Shown in pieces: positions 54,276 through 62,832 of a stretch of 64,000 nt of DNA. This DNA comes from an uncultured Marinicella sp. Its GTDB lineage: Bacteria > Pseudomonadota > Gammaproteobacteria > Xanthomonadales > Marinicellaceae. The notes under the pieces are model-generated. The model was given only the letters and a program-made list of their open reading frames with translations, made no database searches and had not been told where the DNA came from. The DNA lies in assembly GCA_947502925.1 (NCBI GenBank), contig CANNBS010000001.1, positions 558,001 to 622,000 on the forward strand, in the 5' to 3' direction. Both the position numbers and the translations under genes were made by a program. Position 1 is the first letter of the stretch. Every line of letters begins with the position of its first letter.

Positions 54276-57200
54276 TTATTGATTGTCTTTTATGGTTTCA
54301 GTTCGTTGTTCTAAATGACGGGCTTTGCGACGTTGTTCAGTCATATCTGCCGATTGTTTATCTAATCTGCGCGCGACTTCGCCGGGTGAGCCGGTGCCGC
54401 GGGCTAATAAGCTATAAGCCACCGGTATGACGAACAAAGTAAATAAAGTGGCGGCAATAACACCAAATAGAATCACAACACCAATCACAATCCGGGTTTC
54501 GGCACCGGCACCGGAGGCGATGACCAGCGGGATGGCGCCGGCGACGGTGGTTAAGCCGGTCATGACGATGGGTCGAAAACGCACCCGTGCGGCGGTTAAA
54601 ATGGCGCGATTAAAGCGATAATGTTTATCGCGCATTTGGTTGGCAAATTCAACTATAAGGATGCCGTTTTTGGTGGCCAGGCCGACCAGAATAATGAGCC
54701 CGATTTGTGAATAAATGTTGAGCGAGCCACCGGTTACCCACAAGCCAAATAAGCCACCTGCTATGGCCAGTGGCACGGTCAGCATAATCACAAAAGGATG
54801 CACATAACTTTCAAATTGCGCCGCCAGCACCAAAAACACCACGATTAAGCCCAGTAAGAACACAAACATGATTGAGCTGCCGGAATTAATAAAGTCACGA
54901 CTTTGGCCTTTATAATCAACAATGGCATAATCCGGTAAGTGTTTGTCCACCATGTCATTCAGATAATTCAACGCATCACCCAGGCGGTAACCATCGGCCA
55001 GGCCGGCATCAATGGTAATGGCACGCATGCGGTTATAACGGCTCAAATTATCGGCGGCCCCATATTCTTTAATATCCACCAGGTTACTCAAGGGAATCAG
55101 TTCACCGCTTCGGTTTGAGCGGACGTAAATGTTTTGCACGTCATCAAAAGAACGCTGCTGACTGCGTTCACCCTCTAGAATAACATCGTATTCTTCGCCG
55201 TTATCGATGAAGGTGGTGACATTGCGGCCTGACAGCATGGTTTGTAGCGTGCGACCAATGTCGTTAATGCGCACGCCTAAATCGGCGGCGGCGTCATAGT
55301 CCACCAAAAAGTCAATTTGTGGGCGGTTTTCTTTAAAGTCACTGTCTATTCCTGTGAGTCCCGGATTGTCCTTTTCAATTTCGGCGATTAAGGTATCACG
55401 CCATTTGGCCAATTCTTCATAACTGGGACCGCCGAGGACAAATTGAACCGGTTTGCCGGTGCCACCGCCTAAACCCTGGCGCATAATGGGAAAAGCGCGC
55501 ACACCGGGTAAATCGGCCAGTTCTTCTTTAACCTGATCCATCACATCGAAGGCCGAAAAATCACGGTCTTTCCAGTGTTTTAGGCGGGCGATAATAAAGC
55601 CACTGTTGAATGATTCAATACTGCCAAAACCACCCGGCGCGCGCACCAGCATTCGATCAAACCGGCCATCATCCACATAATGCAATAAGCGCCGTTCAAT
55701 CTCGACCATATATTCTTTCATGAAATCAAAACTGGCGCCCTCTGGCCCGGAGATGCGAACGAAAAAAGCCCCGCGATCTTCAGTCGGCGTAAATTCCCGG
55801 TCAGTGTCTGAAAACAGCCAGAACGTGGCCCCGATAATCGCCATAAACAGGATAATCATGTAAATCGGTCGTCTGATCCAGCGACCCAGCCAGCGACCAT
55901 AAACCTTGCGACTGCGACGAATGCCGGTGTCGATGGCTTTAAGGGATTTGTTTTTTTTGTTGTTTGGCTTAAGCAGCACCGAAGCCAGCATGGGTGAGAG
56001 TGTTAAAGCCACCAGGGATGAAAACACCACAGCCGCAGCAATGGATAAGGAAAATTCAGTAAATAGACGACCTAAATCACCTTCTAAAAAAGTAATTGGC
56101 ACAAACACAGCCACCAGAACCAGGGTGGTGGCAATTACCGCAAAACCCACCTGACGGGCGCCACGGTAAGCCGCCACCAGCGGTGTTTCGTGCTTTTCCT
56201 GCATTCGCCGGACGATGTTCTCCAGCATGACGATGGCATCATCCACCACCAGACCAATGGCCAAAACCAAGGCCAGTAAGGTCAGCAAATTAATGGAAAA
56301 GCCCAGAGCATAAATAACAATAAAAGTGGCGGTGACCGACACCGGCACGGTGACAGCCGGAATTAACATGGCACGCCAGTTACCCAAAAATAAAAATATC
56401 ACCAGTATCACAAAACTAATGGCAATAAATAAAGTGATGTACACTTCGTTAACCGCTGATTCAATAAACACTGACGCATCATAACTTTGCTCAATAACCA
56501 TGCCGTTAGGTAAGTTTTTATTGAGTTTTTCTGACAGGGCTTTGACACCGCGTGCCACGGTAATGGTGTTGGCGTTGGATTGCTTAACGATACCCACACC
56601 CACCATGGGATCGCCGTTACCGCGAAAAATGGTGCGGTCTTCCCGCAATCCGCGTTCAACCCGGGCAATGTCGCCTAAACGTACCAGAGAGCCATCGACA
56701 CCGGATTTGAGCACCATCTGTTTAAAATCATCGGCGGTGTTAAATTGGCGTGCCACCCGGGCTTTGAACACCCGTTGGTCGGATTCTAAGCTGCCGGCAG
56801 GTAGTTCAATGTTTTCAGCCCGCAGGGCTTGTTCAATATCGGTGACACTTAAACCCCGGGCGGTCATGGCGTTCCGGTCTAACCAGATGCGCATGGCATA
56901 GCGGAATCCGCCGCCAACGCGCACCCGTGCCACACCGTCCAGTGTTGAATATTGGTCCACTAGATAACGCTCGGCATAATCGGTCAGTTCAGGCGTGGAC
57001 ATTTCCGAGCTGGCCAGATTCTGCCAGATAATGACATCGTCGCTGGAATCGGCCTTTTGGACCTCCGGCGGATCGGCTTCTTCGGGCAGGTTATCGCGTA
57101 CGCCGGAAATCCGATCCCGGACATCGTTGGCCGCCGCATCAATGTCACGGTCAATGGAAAATTCAATGGTCACCCGTGAACGGCCATCGCGGGACGATGA

Positions 57201-57443
57201 GGCGATGTACTCGATGCCTTCAATACCTGAAATGCGGTCTTCGATTATTTCCGTCACCCGGGTTTCAATGACATTGGCCGGTGCACCGGGATAATCCACC
57301 CCGACTGTCACAATCGGCGGATCAATATCGGGGTATTCCCGCAAGGCCAAGCGTTCAAAAGAGACCAGACCAAAAGCGATTAAAAGCAATGAAATAACAG
57401 AGGCAAAAACCGGTCGTTTGACCGAAATATCGGAAATAATCAT
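54276..57443 (-). CDS. RND efflux permease (HAE1/AcrB-like)
   Basis: 1055 residues with 12 membrane segments and two large periplasmic loops. The start SVKRPVFASVISLLLIAFG, TM4 proton-relay region GLVVDDAIVMLENIVRR, and GLATKNGILIVEFANQ are classic. It exports drugs or toxic organics using the proton gradient, working with the adaptor encoded just upstream (4-base ATGA overlap). No outer-membrane factor gene is adjacent, so it likely uses a TolC encoded elsewhere. The C-terminus is a ~40-residue charged tail. Confidence 0.94.
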   Translation of the reverse strand: MIISDISVKRPVFASVISLLLIAFGLVSFERLALREYPDIDPPIVTVGVDYPGAPANVIETRVTEIIEDRISGIEGIEYIASSSRDGRSRVTIEFSIDRDIDAAANDVRDRISGVRDNLPEEADPPEVQKADSSDDVIIWQNLASSEMSTPELTDYAERYLVDQYSTLDGVARVRVGGGFRYAMRIWLDRNAMTARGLSVTDIEQALRAENIELPAGSLESDQRVFKARVARQFNTADDFKQMVLKSGVDGSLVRLGDIARVERGLREDRTIFRGNGDPMVGVGIVKQSNANTITVARGVKALSEKLNKNLPNGMVIEQSYDASVFIESAVNEVYITLFIAISFVILVIFLFLGNWRAMLIPAVTVPVSVTATFIVIYALGFSINLLTLLALVLAIGLVVDDAIVMLENIVRRMQEKHETPLVAAYRGARQVGFAVIATTLVLVAVFVPITFLEGDLGRLFTEFSLSIAAAVVFSSLVALTLSPMLASVLLKPNNKKNKSLKAIDTGIRRSRKVYGRWLGRWIRRPIYMIILFMAIIGATFWLFSDTDREFTPTEDRGAFFVRISGPEGASFDFMKEYMVEIERRLLHYVDDGRFDRMLVRAPGGFGSIESFNSGFIIARLKHWKDRDFSAFDVMDQVKEELADLPGVRAFPIMRQGLGGGTGKPVQFVLGGPSYEELAKWRDTLIAEIEKDNPGLTGIDSDFKENRPQIDFLVDYDAAADLGVRINDIGRTLQTMLSGRNVTTFIDNGEEYDVILEGERSQQRSFDDVQNIYVRSNRSGELIPLSNLVDIKEYGAADNLSRYNRMRAITIDAGLADGYRLGDALNYLNDMVDKHLPDYAIVDYKGQSRDFINSGSSIMFVFLLGLIVVFLVLAAQFESYVHPFVIMLTVPLAIAGGLFGLWVTGGSLNIYSQIGLIILVGLATKNGILIVEFANQMRDKHYRFNRAILTAARVRFRPIVMTGLTTVAGAIPLVIASGAGAETRIVIGVVILFGVIAATLFTLFVIPVAYSLLARGTGSPGEVARRLDKQSADMTEQRRKARHLEQRTETIKDNQ

Positions 57444-58525
57444 GGTTGTGATTGTTCAATCAGTTCGGTCAGTGGCTCATCCCCGGTTTTAACTGCGGTG
57501 ATGTTCACTTGTGAGCCGTCATGGATGCGCAGGGTGCCGTGAATAACCACCTGTTGACCAGTTTTTAGGCCATCAGTTATGGCCAGAAAACCTTCCGGGC
57601 GTTCGCCGATTGTGATGGCTTGTTTTTTCACTGTGGTTTGATTGTCCGTGTCGTCGATAACAAACACATAATGTTGCCCGGCCTCTGATATGAGTGCTTC
57701 TTCGGGAATTAATATCGCCGGTTTTTCTTCAGCGGCTATATTCACACGCATCAGTAAGCCGGTTTTGAGTAAGTAATCAGGGTTATCAACAATCACCCGG
57801 CCACTAATCATTCGGGTTACCGGATTGACCCGGCTGTCGAGACTCACCAGGGTGCCGCTAAACGTTTTATCAGGATAAGCGGTGGTGGTGGCGGTGACCG
57901 TTAAGCCCGGTTGTAGGTGAGATAACTGATCCGCTGACACGCTGAAATCCAGTTTCATTTGTCGATCCTCATCCAGGGTGGCCAGTTGCATACCCGGCTG
58001 GGCCAAACTGCCGACACTAACACGCCGCAAACCCATAACACCGTCAAAAGGCGCTTTAATCGTGCGTTTATCGATGGCGTTTTGGATGCCCTGTATTTTA
58101 GCTTTGGATATTGCCACCAGGCTTTTTTGGGTGTCTAAGGCTGATTTTGAGGAGACGTTTTTTGCCGTCAGTGTGCTGAGGCGCTCAACCTGTCGCTGAG
58201 CCTCGGCCAGTCGGGCCTGTTCTTCAGCCAACAAAGCCTGTTCGTCGTCATCATCCAGTTTAATCAGTATGTCTCCCTGATTAACCCGCTGACCATCCTG
58301 GAAGGAAATGGCGACAATATAATCAGTTACCTGAGCAGTCAGATTAACATTGTTTATGGCTTGTAAATTACCCAGGGCTTCAATATTCCCGGACAAGGTG
58401 GTGGCTTTAACAGGTGCCACAATAACCGGCGTGCTGGTTTGAGCCAGTCCGAAGTGACTAAAGATAATCAGTAAACAAAAGAGAGGTATTTTATGGTTCA
58501 TTGAACTGCAATAAGCGGGTTTCAT
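57440..58525 (-). CDS. RND efflux periplasmic adaptor (membrane fusion protein)
   Basis: 361 residues. The ATG at 58525 is chosen because AGGA lies 5 bases upstream; an internal ATG at 58501 lacks one. Signal peptide, then barrel-sandwich half (VNQGDILIKLDDDDEQALL), a short alpha-helical hairpin (EEQARLAEAQRQVERLSTL), second barrel-sandwich half (APFDGVMGLRRVSVGSLAQP), and beta-barrel domains. It bridges the RND pump to an outer-membrane channel. A hairpin with T-tract lies in the probable leader (58607-58633). Confidence 0.92.
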   Translation of the reverse strand: MKPAYCSSMNHKIPLFCLLIIFSHFGLAQTSTPVIVAPVKATTLSGNIEALGNLQAINNVNLTAQVTDYIVAISFQDGQRVNQGDILIKLDDDDEQALLAEEQARLAEAQRQVERLSTLTAKNVSSKSALDTQKSLVAISKAKIQGIQNAIDKRTIKAPFDGVMGLRRVSVGSLAQPGMQLATLDEDRQMKLDFSVSADQLSHLQPGLTVTATTTAYPDKTFSGTLVSLDSRVNPVTRMISGRVIVDNPDYLLKTGLLMRVNIAAEEKPAILIPEEALISEAGQHYVFVIDDTDNQTTVKKQAITIGERPEGFLAITDGLKTGQQVVIHGTLRIHDGSQVNITAVKTGDEPLTELIEQSQP

Positions 58526-58850
58526 GTAAATCCTATTTTAAACGAATCTTAATCATCAATTGTGGAAACAATGTGAAATTAGGGAGGAAATGCTTAAATC
58601 ACAGGCAAAAAAAATCCCAACTGGGTTGGGATTAAGAGGTATAACCGATAAACTCCAAAATCGGCTTAGGCACATTTGATATGTAAAACAATAACATACA
58701 GAATATTGTTAAGGCAAGTGTTTAAGTGAATAAATAATAAAAAATATTAAGATAATTTTGTAAGTCTTTGATAAATATAGATAGTTACATAATTCTAATA
58801 TTAAGGATTTTATACGATTTTCCTGTTTTTTTCTGTGCTAAACTGGCTTT
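58526..58850. other. AT-rich divergent intergenic region
   Basis: 325 bases between the divergent RND operon and the TolB/TolA-like gene. No gene is seen. It holds the minus-oriented hairpin at 58607-58633. Otherwise it is very AT-rich, with several TA-rich -10-like sequences. A TAAACT just 8 bases before the 58851 ATG suggests a very short or absent leader for that gene. Confidence 0.45.
58607..58633 (-). terminator. Intrinsic-terminator-like hairpin in the RND operon leader
   Basis: Perfect 9-bp stem AATCCCAAC (58613-58621)/GTTGGGATT (58625-58633) with a 3-base loop. On the minus strand the stem runs into eight T (58607-58614; the last two are shared with the stem). It is 82 bases upstream of the RND adaptor start. 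It may block antisense read-through or act as an attenuator. Confidence 0.65.
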
Positions 58851-59603
58851 ATGCGATATGTTTTTCTTTTATTGGCCGCGATAATATGGACCTCTGGCAG
58901 CTTTGCGGCGCCGCAATTCATTGTGGTGGGTGGTGCTGATAAACCGGTGGGTGTCTATATGCAACCTTTTACATACCATGGACCAGCGGTTAGTCCGGCG
59001 GTGGCCATTGAGAAAATTTTGTTGTCCTATTTGTCACAGTCTGGCTTGTTTTATCAGCCCTGGGGACTGCAACCGGAAGAACGCTGGAATTTATACCATT
59101 GGCGATTAGCCGGGGTGCGGTATGTGATTTCCGGAGACATTAAAGAAACAGACCAAGCCATTGATTTACGCCTGACAGTGACCGATACGTTGGGCACCAC
59201 GCCCACCTTTGTGTGGGTGGAGTTAAATGCCGACGCCTGGCAACAGGCCACCCGGGTATTCGCCCGTCAGCTTTTGTATTCATTATTTTACGCCACCTAT
59301 ACCGATGATGTGGACAGTCAGTATTTACAGAATACTGAACCCGACGAAACACGTTACTGGATGGTTCTGGTGAAAACTTTAAAACAGCATTGGCAGAACA
59401 AAGCTGTCCGCGGGGAATGCCAGGTTAATATCGCGCAGCTGCCCGGTGGCCAAATACAATCTTATGATATCGATACGGATTGTGAAGCGGCGCTATTTAG
59501 TGAGTTGCAAGATTTATTCGAGACATTAAAAGAGCTGCCCTATGACGGCTTCAAAGCACCCTTTGCGCAGTATTTTTCGGTTACTTTTGTGGCGCGGCCT
59601 TAA
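58851..59603 (+). CDS. Exported TolB N-terminal-like/TolA C-terminal-like chimera
   Basis: 250 residues. A signal peptide ends near FAAPQ. Residues about 21-150 follow the TolB N-terminal domain: FIVVGGADKPVGVYMQPFTY, then GPA, a helix ILLSYLSQSGLF and VRYVISGDI, paralleling TolB's PIGVVPFQWAGPG, DLRNSGKF and DAVVVGQV. Residues about 162-250 follow TolA domain III: Cys180 and Cys201 with QVNIAQLPGGQIQSYDID between, then ELPYDGFKAPFAQYFSVTF, like TolA's LPGGxVxS and final FRxxxxTF. No beta-propeller, no membrane anchor. The 3' end overlaps the convergent DedA gene by 23 bases. Confidence 0.7.
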   Translation: MRYVFLLLAAIIWTSGSFAAPQFIVVGGADKPVGVYMQPFTYHGPAVSPAVAIEKILLSYLSQSGLFYQPWGLQPEERWNLYHWRLAGVRYVISGDIKETDQAIDLRLTVTDTLGTTPTFVWVELNADAWQQATRVFARQLLYSLFYATYTDDVDSQYLQNTEPDETRYWMVLVKTLKQHWQNKAVRGECQVNIAQLPGGQIQSYDIDTDCEAALFSELQDLFETLKELPYDGFKAPFAQYFSVTFVARP

Positions 59604-61479
59604 GCGTAACCTGCCAGCCTTTATCGGATGGTGTGACAGAAAAACCGGCCAGATTAAAATCCTGTTGTAATGCGGATTTGTCCGACACAGTGCCCACATA
59701 GCCCCAATGATGAAAAAACCATACATCGGTGTCTCGTTTGTGCCGCGTTACCGTGGCTGACCATTGTTTGGCCTGAGCGCCTGAGTCCGGCCAAACCCGC
59801 AAAGCCCATAATTGATCGCCATGTTTTTTAGTCATCATTAAATATTCCAATTCACCCTTATGGACATACGATAAAATCGGCAAATCGTCATTTTTATTGA
59901 CCGCCAGAGCGGTGATTAAATTAGCCCAGGTTTTCACCGGTACAGTGTGCCAACCCTGGTTTTGAAGCCGGTTTTCTAAGGTTTTTAGTTCACCGGTAAA
60001 GTGAATGTCCAGCTGTTGTTGGCCGGTGTTGGCCCAGCCGGTGGTGGTTCGGTAGTCTTGTTGGGCCAGCCATTGGGGCTTTTCAATGTGACTGCTGCCG
60101 GGAAAAAACAACCAGGCGGCGACGGGTGCGATTAATGTGGTGATGAGGAAAATCAATTTTAATGGTAAGCCCAGAAACTGGCGACGATAACGGGTGCGAA
60201 AAGCAATGCCCACCACCATGGCCCAAATGGCGGCCATAATGCCTGATAACAGTGCGATGGGCAGCGTCAGTTTAAAGAAAAATAACGTGGCAAACAGATA
60301 CAGTGAAGCTAACACAGCGGTCAAAATATAAGGCCAGCTGCGCCACTTAATCGGATAGGCGCCGGCCACTAAAATAGCCCAGAAAGCCGAGACAGCGACG
60401 TACCAGAAAGCATGGTGTGACGCGATTAAGTGCCATTGGCCGTGATCAATGCGACAAATAACCACAGAAAAAATATAGGCGCTGACAGACAGTATCAGCC
60501 AATGACCTAAAGCCAAATGTAATCGGCGATAAATAAACCAGGCGGCAATCAGTGCAGTAATGAGCCAAATCACCAAATCATGGCCCAAATATAACAACCA
60601 CTGCATGGGTGGCAGCGTCCAGGGGTTGTGAAAAGTATAGAAAAAACCTTCACTGATTTGGTTCCAGTCAATCAACAGCTGATTACCGGCCATAAACACA
60701 ATCACCAACACGGTAAATATCGCCAGAATAAAAGCCATCATCGCCAGAGAGCCGGTTTCGGGTTGTCTTGGGTCCATTAAGCCTGAGGTGATGCGACCTA
60801 ATTTGGGGTGCTTTTGGCTCCAGGCCAGGACCCGGCTGAGCCAGCGATAAGCCCGCGGTACCAGCAGTTGGTAAATAAATCGAATCAGCCAGAAAATCAG
60901 CCAAACAAGGGCTGATAATATCAGACTCAAACCGGCCAGTTTGACCGCCACTTTGGCCATACTTTCGATGGCCGAACCGAATAAAATACCCGGCAGCAGG
61001 TAAAAAGGCGCCCATATGATTGAGGCGAATAAACTGATCAGGATATAGCGTTTAACGGGCATGCCCATAATACCGACGATGGCCGGGATAATCGGGCGAA
61101 CCGGCCCCACAAAGCGGCCAATAACAATACTGACGCCACCATACTTTTTGAAAAAACGCTGACCATTGTTAATCAAATGAGGAAAACGTTTAATCGGCCA
61201 CATGGTTAACAGTCGTTCACGGTAGTGGTGGCCAATCCAGTAACTGATCCCGTCACCGGCAAAGCCGCCGAAGGAAGCCCAAAACCAGGCGCTGTAAAAA
61301 TCCAGGACGCCAAGGCCAATGAGGGCACCTAGGCTCACTAAAAAGGCCGCACCCGGGAAAATAATTCCCACCAGCAGCAAGGATTCTAAAAACGAAAAGC
61401 CGAAAATAATCAGACCGGTCCAGTTCGGGTTTTGCTGAACCCAGTCAAAGACGTCCTTGATCCAACCTTCGGCTTCCAT
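59581..61479 (-). CDS. DedA-PAP2-like-LssY fusion membrane protein
   Basis: 632 residues. The N-terminal ~210 residues are a DedA/VTT domain (FLESLLLVGIIFPGAAFLV, SFGGFAGDGISYWIGHHY, GRFVGPVRPIIPAIVGI), a family linked to lipid scrambling. Then comes a block of about six membrane helices at the PAP2 position, in which I do not see the catalytic PSGH and SRxxxxxH motifs. The final ~160 residues are an LssY C-terminal-type soluble domain (GWANTGQQQLDIHF, VWFFHHWGYVG). The same three-part order is known for Legionella LssY. It starts 1 base after the hemL stop. Confidence 0.78.
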   Translation of the reverse strand: MEAEGWIKDVFDWVQQNPNWTGLIIFGFSFLESLLLVGIIFPGAAFLVSLGALIGLGVLDFYSAWFWASFGGFAGDGISYWIGHHYRERLLTMWPIKRFPHLINNGQRFFKKYGGVSIVIGRFVGPVRPIIPAIVGIMGMPVKRYILISLFASIIWAPFYLLPGILFGSAIESMAKVAVKLAGLSLILSALVWLIFWLIRFIYQLLVPRAYRWLSRVLAWSQKHPKLGRITSGLMDPRQPETGSLAMMAFILAIFTVLVIVFMAGNQLLIDWNQISEGFFYTFHNPWTLPPMQWLLYLGHDLVIWLITALIAAWFIYRRLHLALGHWLILSVSAYIFSVVICRIDHGQWHLIASHHAFWYVAVSAFWAILVAGAYPIKWRSWPYILTAVLASLYLFATLFFFKLTLPIALLSGIMAAIWAMVVGIAFRTRYRRQFLGLPLKLIFLITTLIAPVAAWLFFPGSSHIEKPQWLAQQDYRTTTGWANTGQQQLDIHFTGELKTLENRLQNQGWHTVPVKTWANLITALAVNKNDDLPILSYVHKGELEYLMMTKKHGDQLWALRVWPDSGAQAKQWSATVTRHKRDTDVWFFHHWGYVGTVSDKSALQQDFNLAGFSVTPSDKGWQVTLKAAPQK

Positions 61480-61480
61480 G

Positions 61481-62755
61481 TCAGGCTTTTATGGCTTCTC
61501 TGGCCGCTTCGAGTGTGGTTTCAATAATGTCATCGTTATGCTGACTGGAAATAAAACCCGCTTCATACGCAGACGGTGCCAGATACACACCGTGATCTAA
61601 CATGGCGTGGAAAAAGCGTTTAAAGTGATCCAAATCACAGGTTTCCAGCTCATCGAAATTATTCGCGGCTTTATCTGCAAAAAACAGACCAAACATGCCA
61701 CCTTGTTGACGGGTGGCAAAAGGCACACCGGCGGCATCAGCCACCTGCTGTAATCCTGTTGTCAGTTTATTGGCTTGTTGGCTTAATCGGCTGTAGAAAT
61801 CCGGTTCGCTGATAATATCCATCATCGCCGAACCGGCAGCCATGGCCAAGGGGTTTCCGGATAAAGTACCCGCTTGATACACCGGCCCTTGTGGTGCAAT
61901 GTACTCCATAATATCGCGCCGACCACCAAAAGCACCCACCGGTAAACCACCACCGATGATCTTACCAAAGGTGGTTAAATCAGGTTTTATGCCATAGAGC
62001 TCCTGGGCACCGCCCCGGGCGACCCGAAAGCCGGTCATCACCTCGTCAAAAATAAGCACACTGCCCTGTTGGTCACAAATTTCTCTTAAGCCCTGAAGAT
62101 AGCCCGGTAACGGTTCAATCATGTTCATATTACCAGCAATCGGCTCGATAATAATGGCCGCCACATCATCACCATGTTCGGCCATGACTTGTTTAACGGC
62201 ATCCAGATTATTAAACGGTACGGTCAGGGTTAAATCCGCGGTGGCTTTGGGCACGCCCGGTGATCCAGGAATACCTAAGGTCACCACACCACTGCCGGCT
62301 TTCACTAAAAAGGAATCGGCATGTCCGTGGTAACAGCCTTCGAATTTAATGATCTTATCGCGACCGGTGAAGCCACGGGCTAGGCGAATGGCGCTCATGG
62401 TGGCCTCGGTGCCGGAATTAACCATCCGCACCAAATCAACAGAAGGCATCATCTGACAGACTTTTTCAGCCAGGGTGATTTCAGATTCTGCCGGGGTACC
62501 AAAACTTAAACCCTGATCAACGGCGGTATGAACCGCTTGTAAAACACGATCATGACTGTGACCGGCAATCATCGGGCCCCAACTACCGACGTAGTCAATA
62601 TAAGCCTTGTCATTGACGTCGTACATATAAGGGCCTTTGGCCGATCTGATAAAAATCGGCTCACCGCCGACACCGTTAAAGGCCCGCACCGGCGAATTGA
62701 CGCCGCCTGGGATAAATTGTTGTGCCTGTGTAAATAAATCGTGGTTTTTGTTCAT
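61481..62755 (-). CDS. hemL: Glutamate-1-semialdehyde 2,1-aminomutase
   Basis: 424 residues, normal length. N-terminal [36 protein letters not shown], and PLP lysine in [17 protein letters not shown] are diagnostic of HemL. PLP-dependent cytoplasmic enzyme converting glutamate-1-semialdehyde to 5-aminolevulinate in the C5 heme pathway. It is followed at 1 base by the DedA-LssY gene and is divergent from the gamma-glutamyltransferase gene. Confidence 0.97.
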   Translation of the reverse strand: MNKNHDLFTQAQQFIPGGVNSPVRAFNGVGGEPIFIRSAKGPYMYDVNDKAYIDYVGSWGPMIAGHSHDRVLQAVHTAVDQGLSFGTPAESEITLAEKVCQMMPSVDLVRMVNSGTEATMSAIRLARGFTGRDKIIKFEGCYHGHADSFLVKAGSGVVTLGIPGSPGVPKATADLTLTVPFNNLDAVKQVMAEHGDDVAAIIIEPIAGNMNMIEPLPGYLQGLREICDQQGSVLIFDEVMTGFRVARGGAQELYGIKPDLTTFGKIIGGGLPVGAFGGRRDIMEYIAPQGPVYQAGTLSGNPLAMAAGSAMMDIISEPDFYSRLSQQANKLTTGLQQVADAAGVPFATRQQGGMFGLFFADKAANNFDELETCDLDHFKRFFHAMLDHGVYLAPSAYEAGFISSQHNDDIIETTLEAAREAIKA

Positions 62756-62793
62756 GTTGATTAATATTTCGTAGTGGCACCATTATAAATCTT

Positions 62794-62821
62794 TTCACAT
62801 CTAATTGGCATGTTCTACAAT
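62794..62821 (+). promoter_or_regulatory. Candidate promoter of the gamma-glutamyltransferase gene
   Basis: TTCACA (62794-62799) and TACAAT (62816-62821) are separated by 16 bases. The ATG at 62833 would leave only a short leader containing GGAGAG. A minus-strand TATAAT (complement of 62782-62787) may serve hemL, so the two divergent promoters nearly overlap. Confidence 0.45.
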
Positions 62822-62832
62822 GGAGAGTTTTT

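Noticed and set aside
57440..58501. Alternative start of the RND adaptor at the internal ATG (58501)
   Set aside because: The upstream ATG at 58525 has AGGA at good spacing and still yields a workable signal peptide; the internal ATG has no ribosome-binding site.
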